Source: Cloeon dipterum (taxonomy: Eukaryota; Arthropoda; Insecta; Ephemeroptera; Baetidae). From it: a DNA stretch of 64,000 bases. The notes below the pieces were generated by a model. The model searched no databases and was not told where the DNA came from. It worked only from the letters and a program-made list of their open reading frames with translations. The position numbers and the translations under genes are program-made. Below are positions 38,780 to 48,100 of the stretch, piece after piece. The stretch spans positions 23,429,883-23,493,882 of the forward strand of contig NC_088789.1 of NCBI RefSeq assembly GCF_949628265.1, given 5' to 3'. Position 1 is the stretch's first letter, and every line of letters begins with the position of its first letter.

Positions 38780-41324
38780 ATGACTGAAACAGAGGCCGTC
38801 GTTGAGAGCGAGAATGGAAGCGAGAACAAACCCGAAGAAGACACCTCTCCAGAAAACCTGGCCAAGGTGGATCGCCAGATTAACGTGAGTTTCTTAACGC
38901 AATTCCTGAAAACACGGCGTGGAATGATTATTGATTTATTGCAGTACTATTTCGGCGACTACAACTACCCGAGGGACAAATTTCTGCAGCAGCAGGCTCA
39001 ACTGGATGACGGCTGGATTCCGCTGGAGGTGATGCTCAAGTGCGCACGCCTCAAAGCCCTCACGCAGGACCCGGCTACGGTCGTGTTGGCCCTGTCCCAG
39101 TCCAAAGATAGCGTCCTGGAGGTCTCCGAGGACAAGCAGAAGATCCGCCGGGTCAAGCCGGCTCCCGATGTGAACGAGGAGGCCCAGCTGCAGACCAAGA
39201 CCCGCACAGTCTACTGCAAAGGATTCCCTGAGGATGAGAAGCTCGATGATTTGCTCGAGTACTTTGCCCAGTTTGGAGAGTGCGAAACAGTTTTGGTGTG
39301 TGCAGAATTTTTTTTATTGAGCATACATTTGCTAGATCAAATTTAAACTGAAAGTATATTTGAAGGGTGAAATAATTACAATAATTTTTTTCTTTGATTT
39401 ATTATGAAATGTTTAATATCTCAGACACTCGGTCTTAAAGGTATTAAATTTTAATTAAATATGCATTTTACTAGCCACGAGTTTTCGAGGGATTTTACAT
39501 GAGTAAATTATTTATCGTGTTTATTTTCCATTCCAGATGCGACAGTATAAGGACAAAACAAGCAAAGTCAAGAAAATGAAATTCAAGGGATCACTCTTCG
39601 TAGTTTTCAAAACCGAAGAGCTGGCTAAAAAGTTCATGGAATTGGAAAGTGTGAAATTCAAAGAGACGGAACTGATCAGACAATGGCAGTAAGTAAAAAA
39701 ACACATCTAATCCTTCTCAACAATATTTATAAATTATATTTCTCCTTCCAGAACAGCGTTTTTGGAAGAGAAAAGCAAGGAGAGGCAGGAGAAAATGTCT
39801 AGCACCAACAAGCCCAGGCGAGACAACGATGGCAAAGACATCAACGTAAGAGTAGTCGCAATAAATAGCTCCTAATATTCTCGGTCTAACGGGTTGGGAA
39901 TTTTCAGGAGAGTGGCGATGTGGAGCTGCCAAAGAACAGCGTGCTTAGTGTCAAGGAAATTCCAGGCGATGTCACAAGGGAAGACCTGAAGTCAGCAATC
40001 ACGAATGCGAGTGAAGACGTGAAGGTTGCCTTTATCAACTTCAGCAAGGGTGACACCGAAGCTACCATCAGACTAGTTGGAGAAGGCTCTGCTTCAAAAG
40101 TAATTCAAATTACAGATATTCTTCAGATTAGGTTTTTTCTCACTAATGTTTTTGCTGGTTTCAACCTCAAGTCATAAATATTTACTTTGACGTCTAGGAT
40201 TAATTTCTACTACAGAGATAAAAGCCAAGAACTTTCCAGAAAAAGATCTGACACTGGTTAATACCAGGGTTTTTGTTGGAATCATTTGTTTTTAGCAACT
40301 TGACTGGTAAACTTCATAAGAACTACAATATTTTTATTTAAATCGCAACTTAAAGAAATTCTTTAAAAACATTATTTTTCCTAAAATAATTCAAAAAGCC
40401 GGATAAACCGGTTTAAGTACGCTGTTAAATTTCCGTAGATTTAATTCAGCTAGTCAAATTGTTTTGCTGCTATTACACACCGCTTGTGCCCCAGATAAAA
40501 GTCTGATCTCGGATTTACCATTGGCAAAATTATCCAAATTCACTGTTTTACATCATGGGGATCAAATTCAAGCAGATGATCAGGTGACTGTGGTCAGAAC
40601 CAAGTGTTGCCACAATATTGAGTTCAGATAATTTTACCGTTGGCAAAAAAGTCCGTCAAACTGTTGCTACAAAGTGGCAAGTTTGAGATTAGACTTTCGC
40701 ACAAACGACATTCTCCCTTTCATATTGTAGGAGTGAAACTTATCTCTAATTTCCCTAATTACAAATACCCTTTACTTAAGGTTGGTTAATTACGCTAGTA
40801 CTTAAATTATTTGTCTGCTGTTTTAATGAAAAGACATTGCAATATTTGTGCGTTTCTGATTGTTTTTAGTGATTTTTACTGTCCATACATCAGTAATTTG
40901 GATAAAATCTTAAATTTTGGCAAGACAAAAAACTATGCAACCAGCAAATAAAATTTAATCCTAAGAAAATCAATCAAATATAAACTATATTTTATTTTAA
41001 TAGGAATTAATCATAAAAAAACTGACAAAATTTCTAATTTTTCCCCCAGCTCATTGAAGCTCTTGGCGAGGGTTCCAAAGTGAAAGTCAACGACGTCGAG
41101 TTGACAGTGACCGCCCTGTCCGAAGAGGAGGAGAAGCCCATTCTGGAACTAGCATCCAAGTTCTTGAATTCAAAGAGGATGTTTAACCAGAAAGGCAGAG
41201 GAAGCTTCAGGAAGGGCAAACGCAAGGGTAAGTCACATTTAAAATAAATTGATGGCCTAATCCAAGATTGGCACTTGCAGGACGAGGAGGATATCATGGA
41301 GGCAAGAGGGCTAGGACGAACTAA
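38780..41324 (+). CDS. La: La autoantigen homolog (La RNA-binding protein), 371 aa
   Basis: Seven exons: 38780-38884, 38945-39295, 39537-39688, 39752-39845, 39908-40099, 41050-41227, 41281-41324 (1116 nt including stop). La binds the UUU-OH 3' ends of RNA polymerase III transcripts, protecting and folding tRNA precursors, mainly in the nucleus. The La motif spans residues about 20-110 (QINYYFGDYNYPRDKFL, then DDGWIPLEVML and SEDKQKIRR). RRM1 is about 121-200 (TVYCKGFPEDEKLDD.. GSLFVVF). A second, divergent RRM is about 243-330. The basic glycine-rich tail KGRGSFRKGKRKGRGG ends in KRARTN, a likely nuclear-localisation and RNA-binding tail. Intron 1 is 60 nt and open, so the exon 1/2 frame appears continuous, but the family alignment needs it spliced out. 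Length is close to the usual 390-410 aa. Confidence 0.95.
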
Positions 41325-41361
41325 TGTCTATTTCGTCATTGCTGTGCAAACATTTGTTGGA

Positions 41362-41367
41362 AATAAA
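41362..41367 (+). terminator. polyadenylation signal of La
   Basis: AATAAA lies 38 bp past the La stop codon, with a second AATAAA at 41411-41416. Both precede the CFAP157 promoter. Confidence 0.6.
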
Positions 41368-41528
41368 TTAGCTGTATCTTTATAACTGAAATAACTGGAA
41401 ATCTTTCAAAAATAAAGGTTTTTTCCTAAAAAAAATCATTCAATTCTAACTTATATCCATTAAAATAATTTTTGGTTATAGTTATTAAAAGAAAAATTGA
41501 AATCATGTCACGATGTCAAGTCACATTG

Positions 41529-41541
41529 GTTGCTTAGCAAC
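41529..41541. promoter_or_regulatory. RFX X-box in the CFAP157 promoter
   Basis: GTTGCTTAGCAAC is a perfect inverted repeat with half-sites GTTGC and GCAAC, the pattern bound by RFX factors that drive ciliary genes. It lies 66 bp upstream of the CFAP157 ATG, within the usual range. It agrees with the predicted axonemal function of the gene. Confidence 0.65.
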
Positions 41542-41607
41542 ACAAAACAATTTAAGCATTTTATATAAATTACTGAAACAAGAAGCTCTTTTATAATACA
41601 AAATAAA

Positions 41608-43885
41608 ATGGTAAAGAAAGGTTCAAAAAAGGCTAAAAAAGGGAAGAAGAAGGAGTCGATTGATTTGAAGGAAGAAATAAGTGAGGTTGACAAGGAATAT
41701 TTCCAAATAATCATCAATGACCTTCAGAGTCAAGTAGCCAAGTGAGTGCTAATTCCGAACTCAAACCTTTTAAACTGCGAAAAGATTTGAACGCTTTAAA
41801 CACTTGACACCACTACCGGCAGGCTCTCAGAACGTTGCAAACAACTTGAAACGCACAACACCGAACTGCAAGGTGATTTCCGACGGCTTGACGAAAAGAG
41901 CGCCAGCGTCATCGCCTTCTTGCGCCGCCAGTTGGACGAGAAATGCTCAGAAATCGTCGAGCTCCAGGAGCGACTCACGGGACTGGCACATGTACTTTTG
42001 ATAAAATTACTTCGGAATTAAATTTAGCTCAATATTGGGGACATCATTTAGGCCCGCAAGTCGGAGGGAGATGCTTACGAAAAGAGGATTGCTGACTTGC
42101 AACACACGGCAAAAGTCAATGAAGAGCAGCTCTCAGCGGAAATAAAAGTTTGAGGATATAATGGTTAAATTTAACGGTTTCAGACTGATATTTTCTTTAA
42201 ATAGTTGTTGAATGGGAAACTGAACTCGTTGGAAGAGTTTCGGCTTCAGAAAAATGATTTAAACGCGAAATTTGCCAGGCAAGAAGAGGAAATGAAGCAA
42301 AAGGATGTGGAACACGAAAATTCCCTTCAAGAAGTGGAGAGAAATTTTATTTTGAGTAAAAATAGGTTCGATGATTCATAAATTTCAAACATCTGCAAAG
42401 GAAATAATTTATCATTTTTATAAAAATGCTTTAAAAATTTTAATGATATTTACGGTAAAAATTTTTCTTTTCTAATCAATTTTATATTTTGTATGTAACA
42501 TATTACAATATAAATTTTTTTCTAAATTACAAATTTGCAAATATAAGTATATTGAAAAATTTCATTTATTTATGAGATATTAATTTAAGAGTGTTCCAGG
42601 ACAAAAATTCCTCCAAAATATTAAATTAGCATACTTACATCTCCGCCCATTTCTCACATGTTTAGTCATTATGATGAAATTATGTTCAATATTAATTTGA
42701 CTTAAAAAATAACTGAAAATATTGTTCCACTCGCGTAAATCCTATACATTTGACTTTGATTGGACTGCAATGCAATTTTTAGGCTGAAGAAAGAGATGGA
42801 GGAGCAACTGTTGAGCCTGAGTGCCAAGTTCCAGGCGGCCACGGCCACCCGGATGGCGGCCACCACGCAGCGGGCAGTGCACGAGAACGTGGCTCTGACG
42901 GCTGAAGTGGCGCGTCTCAGGGCCGACGCTCTGTTCCAGCGCAGCCTCACTCAGACGCAGGAGACAAAAATTGCTGAGATGAAGAGAGAGGTCAGGACGC
43001 TGAAGGACCTGCTCGAGCTGCAGACGGCGAGTGCGGCCAAACTCAGGGCGGAAAGGAGCAGCTGGGCTCGAGCGAAAAGAGATACGAGTGATTCGAAAAC
43101 ACAGACGGATGTCATTGGGTCCGATTTCGATTCGGCTCATGACCCGCTGGGACAGGTATTTTTATGAATATTGAAATAATGCTTTAAAATGTAAATTTTA
43201 TTGGCAAGAAAATTTTATAGCATTTAGACAGTTAATTTTTAGACTTATATTTCAATACTATAACGGCTAATAATGTGATGAAAAATTTTATTATTTACTG
43301 TATGGATATTTATTTTTCTAAATTTAAACTATTTTAAGGTTCATCTATCACTAGAGAGGTCAAATTAAATTTAAAAATGGCCATTTTTGATAAAAATTTA
43401 ATTTTTCCCTGTACTCCGGGGCTGTGGTTTTAGCCTTTGGCCGGCAAGTAGTGTCAATGAGGAAAAAAATGCTCATTTGTCAGTGACGAACTTTAGTTCC
43501 CGCTAAGTATACCTATTTCTGTTAAATGATAAGCTCGCACGCGCTTAAGGATTTAATTAAATTGTTATCTGCCTTCTCTTGCCATTATTTAAGGCGCGTG
43601 CACTCATTATTCACACTCGAATTTTGAAATGTATTTGCGTCAGATGGTGTCATCTGCACTTCAACTTGAAAAGTGAAAGGACACTTCTAAAAGTGACGCA
43701 TGCTATTTTGTTTTTACCGTTTACAGGGAAGCATTGCTGACTTTTGCGAAAGGCGGCGAAGCAGTAATCGCGATGGGCCTGAAGTAAACGAGGAAATTTC
43801 GAGAGCGGCGACCGACGACGAATATTTTTTGACACCGACAGACACGGCATATTCTCGCGGAAATCTTGGATTTGTAGCTAAATAA
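41608..43885 (+). CDS. CFAP157: cilia- and flagella-associated protein 157 homolog, 363 aa
   Basis: Six exons: 41608-41741, 41823-41991, 42052-42147, 42205-42365, 42783-43155, 43727-43885 (1092 nt). The protein is a nearly continuous coiled coil after a lysine-rich N-terminus (MVKKGSKKAKKGKKK). It matches the CFAP157 family block by block: EYFQIIINDLQ near residue 29, ASVIAFLRRQLDEK.. IVELQERL, LNGKLNSLEEFRLQK, and the RMAATTQRAVHEN segment corresponding to RMWETTKRAIKEN. In mammals CFAP157 is a sperm flagellar protein needed for normal flagellum structure. This copy is shorter than the roughly 520-aa vertebrate form and lacks its C-terminal third. The upstream X-box supports RFX control. The stop codon is embedded in an AATAAA signal (43881-43886). 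Confidence 0.85.
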
Positions 43886-43886
43886 A
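43881..43886 (+). terminator. AATAAA overlapping the CFAP157 stop codon
   Basis: The TAA stop (43883-43885) lies inside AATAAA. If used, the 3' UTR would be only about 10-30 nt. A second AATAAA near 44121 is an alternative. Confidence 0.4.
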
Positions 43887-43889
43887 TAC

Positions 43890-44920
43890 GAAGATGCTAG
43901 GTTTAATTACTAACAAAAACTTTATTCAAACTTAGTCATTTATTAACACGCAGAATAATGAAGTATTGCATAATTGAGGTGTTTTATATATTTTTTGCAA
44001 AAAAACTGTCATTTTAAGCCCTTTGGTCAATTCCATTTATTTATGTTTCTAAGATTTTGATTAAAAACGATATTATTCGCTATAAAAAAATAGAAGACAA
44101 AAAATATAAAATGTGTGGATGAATAAAATTGTGTCTGAAATTAGGTAGAAATATTCCTAGCCACCGGCTCTTTCCTAATCATTTTCCACGCATTCCTAAA
44201 TAATACAAGAAATGTTCATGGGAGTAAAATTTATCCATATATATAATTTCAAATCACAACCAAACTTCTAGAAAATGAATTTGGATATATTTTATTTTAT
44301 TATGCATAAATTAACCATTTTCATACATGTCAACTCCGTGTTTTAAAGAGAAATAAAAAATCCGCAAAATATAAACTCATTTTTAATGTTGATTTCGGCA
44401 GAAACTGGTCCAATTAATGTGGGAACAAAAAAGTGACGACTCAAATTAAGTAAATTATCAAAATATAACCTTTTGAATAGGTTTTTAGTGTCTTTTATGT
44501 CAGCAAGAAATACCAAATTTTAAAAAAATACAGCTGAATAGCAAACATGTTATATTTAAGATTTTCCAACTGAGGAAAATCTGTTTTAAAAATTGTCAGT
44601 TTTACTTGGAAATTTCTGGAAAAGCTTGTACACAGGCCCTTTATGCAGAACCCTGAAAACATCAGATAATTCAAGATAAAAACCATACAAATAAAAAGGC
44701 AACCGTTCTTGAAATCACCTTATTTAAATTGTTAATTTTCTAGCAATTATGCACGCTAAATAAATTGCTTCCAGTTCGTGATTGCAATCAGAACTCGCGC
44801 TAATCTGAAGAGGAAATCACTTCCGTGAGCGAAAAGCTCTGACGATCAGAGAATATAATCGGCTGCCAGGCAGGTAGATAATTAGAGTGTCAGCGCGGTA
44901 TAGTCGCACACACACTCAAA
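43890..44920. other. intergenic, AT-rich, no gene seen
   Basis: Only short frames. The last 170 bp become GC-richer and form the proximal promoter of the commissureless-like gene. Confidence 0.6.
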
Positions 44921-44926
44921 TCACGT

Positions 44927-44934
44927 TATAAAGG
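44927..44934 (+). promoter_or_regulatory. TATA box of the commissureless-like gene
   Basis: TATAAAGG lies 202 bp upstream of the ATG, at the left border of a GC-rich 5' region. A start site near 44957-44980 would leave a 5' UTR of about 150-170 nt. TATA promoters are common for tightly regulated developmental genes. Confidence 0.5.
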
Positions 44935-45108
44935 CGTTATATTGGCGGGAGAGCACGAGACAAGGTCGCTTGCTTGGCTCACTCGCGGCTCTGTGTCCAT
45001 TCACTCCTGCAGTCAAGTGCGACGGCCTGTTGAGTCAGTCAGCGTCTGTCCTCCGACCGAGCAGGACGCGCGAATCAATTTTCTAGTTTCGTGCCGAGTG
45101 GCGTTGAA

Positions 45109-45117
45109 ATGCAGTGA
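45109..45117 (+). other. two-codon upstream ORF
   Basis: ATG CAG TGA ends 11 bp before the main ATG of the commissureless-like gene. It lies in the presumed 5' UTR and out of frame with the main ORF, so it could lower translation of the main frame. Confidence 0.4.
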
Positions 45118-45128
45118 GTGCGGCGACG

Positions 45129-48100
45129 ATGCCGGGACAGCAGTACCTGGTGGACGACACGGCCGCCTGGCCCTCCCCCGGGCTCATCCTCGGCTCGAGG
45201 GGAAGCGACCGCTTCCTCGCCGTCACCCCCAGGTCGTTCTCCTTCGATGCGGTGGACGCCGCCGATGTCGACAATTCGGGCGTGCACATGCCCACGGACT
45301 ACGACCGCTTCATGGCCGACGTGTGGGTCGGAGTGGTGCTCACCCTCATGGTCTTCAGCTGCCTCTGCTGCATGTGCTCCTGCATGCTCTACCACCGCTT
45401 CCAGGAGTGGAAAAGAGGAGGTATATAATACTCTCAAGAATATAATTTTTTTTTCAATAATTGCACTTTAGGCAATATATGATATTTAACTATACACTTT
45501 TATCAATTTTCATTTTTTAAAGAGGATCGATAAAGGGCGAAGAATGAAAATTATTTAAATTGTTAAAAATTAAAAATTTAAACATTTTCTCCAAAATTTA
45601 CAGCGCTTGGCCGCACATTTTCTTAGCAGATTTCGATTCCTCTTTGTCGAGATCTGTCCATCAGCATATATTAAACCTTTTAGGGAAACTCTTTGTTGTG
45701 AAAAAATAGGATTTCAAGTAAGGAGACAGTCGTCACCATTTAAAAAGCATGCTTGCTTTGCAGCCACTTTTCTCAAACATTTACCGTGCTAAAGGTCAGT
45801 TTTGGCTTCAACTCAATCTTAAGTTCATGCATTGGCAACTAAGATTTTCAAGCCTTTTGCAGTATCAATCCTCGTTAATAAATCTAATTTAGTAGAAAAA
45901 GAAAATTTACTGACCGCGTTCAAGCAGAGTTCAAATCACTTTTTTTATTTTAAATTTAGCGTGATAATAATTTTTTGTTTAAAAAAAAGACGAGGAATGC
46001 TTGTTTTCATTAATGTTAGCATTTAATTTTGTGGTTGTACAAGAGAGCAAACATTAAAAATAAAATTATTCAATTAACTTTTTTGTTAATATATAATATA
46101 TATATAAAATCTTCTAAGAAAATTTCAATTTATATTATAAATACATATAAAACGTTAATAATATTATTTAGTTTAAGAATATATTAAACTAATTTTAGTC
46201 AAATCAAAACGATAGAAATTAATGCTGGGGCTAGTAAAATTTTAAGATCCACATTAAAAGATACTATTGCATTATCCTTTTGTCTTCATGTATGGTCCTA
46301 TTATTTGTGATGAAATCAATTTTTGTCGCTTTGAAGGCACTATTAGCAATCAGAAGGCCGCAATGAAAGAAACGTTCGTATCTATTTAGAGTTTAAAAAA
46401 TCTATTGATCCCGTCCCTAAAATTACTTGGTCATAATATTTCCTGCTCTATTTTCTAAACAAATGCGCTGAAACAGATGCTTTAATTATTCCTCCGCTGA
46501 GGCATATATTTTGATCACAAGGTCAGAAAGCCCAAAGGGTTATCGAAATCTGCCGCTGACCTTTTCATTTATTTTTTGCCTTGGGAACAGAATAGAAACA
46601 AAATAAGAGACTGCTTCTTCTTGAAGACAATATTTTTTTTAACGGAATATTTTAATTGATAATTGCCCTCGGCAACATTGATTTCACGCATTGTTTTATG
46701 AAGACAATGAAGGAAAAAGTTTACTGTCTCGCTAATTGCATTTATCGCTCTATAAAAGGAGCAAAAGCTCAGTCGCCAATTTTTAGCACTTTAATCATTC
46801 ATGTCAAGGTTATTAACCGCGCAATTTTGTTCACGAATGAATTGATTCAGTGCCCTGGGGTAAATCTGCAAATTTAAAAGAAAGAATCGGGGAAAAGATC
46901 TCTGATTGAGACGTTTTCCTGTTACTGGCCTGTTCCTAGAAAAGTACAAAATTTGAATGGTATATATTGGAAATTTTTTAATTTTTTAAAATGAAATAAA
47001 AAATATAAAATTCTTGGTCTCATGGGAAAATTTTATTACAAAACATACCGCGAAGTGTAAAAATGCAGTGTTTTTCTTATGTTGACATTATTTTCCATTA
47101 TCTTACTACGTGATTCAATATTTGCAAACAATACACCGACAATAAGTCGTAATTAATTGGTTCAATTGATCTGTGCGCAGAAACAAACCGAGATTGCAAC
47201 CAGCGTAATTTCTAGAAATTAATTTTTAGATTTTTCATACCTGATTAATTTAAATTTTCTGCATCCCCTACTTTACATGATTTAGAATTTTAATAATTTT
47301 GAAAGGAAAAATGGAGTCGACAGCCGGAGCAACAGCTGCAAGACCCCGAAAGGCACTTGAACCTAAATCGTGATTGAAGCACTTGAATGGTTACACCCTG
47401 CTGTACGCGTTTAGCCATTGACGCAAATTGCGTCTCTCCGTATGAACGGCTGAGGCGAAACTTTAATTTTATTCCCGCGTGCCTTCGCTGTAAACCAAAT
47501 AAATCACGGCGTGGCCTGGTTGTTCACAGTTGAAGGACGCGCACAAGTGGAAATTCAAATTAAAAACTCAGCCTTCCACGTTTTTCGCCTAAAAGCTGAC
47601 GCACTAATTGTTCTTGCGATAGTGCGTTATGCGGGTCGGTGGTAAAAAAAGAAAAATGCGCACTGTCCGCTCGCTCTTATCAATCACTCACGTACGCCGC
47701 GACATATTTGAATAAATTCGTCGCACAATGTATGCTTTAATACGAAGAAATGATAATTATTTTGTTTTCACTTGGCACAAACTGAATGCATGAATTATTT
47801 CGAGAACGTGCACGCCTTCAAAATAACCTCGAGAGAAATATATATAATATGCAAAAACAACAACCACAGGCGGTGTGGAATTATGGTAGATAATGCAGGT
47901 TGCATTGCAAGCGCCGCTCTCCACACCTATTCGCCTAACAAACTCATTACAATTTGTGGTCGTCCTTCCTCCGCGCTCGCGTATTATGTTCGGCTCTCTA
48001 TCATGAGGTCAGATTAGTAATTTAATGCTCAGAAGGCTTCAAACCTGCTCTCTCCCGGGTCGTAATAATGACTAACGAGCACCCCCCAGCGTTTAGCTCT

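Noticed and set aside
38780-39346. Continuous 188-codon reading of La exons 1-2
   Set aside because: It runs through a 60-nt intron with good GTGAGT..GCAG ends and past the exon 2 donor. The La motif aligns only when both are removed.
42742-43140. 132-codon minus-strand ORF
   Set aside because: It is antisense to the CFAP157 coiled-coil exon; codon pattern and homology support the plus strand.
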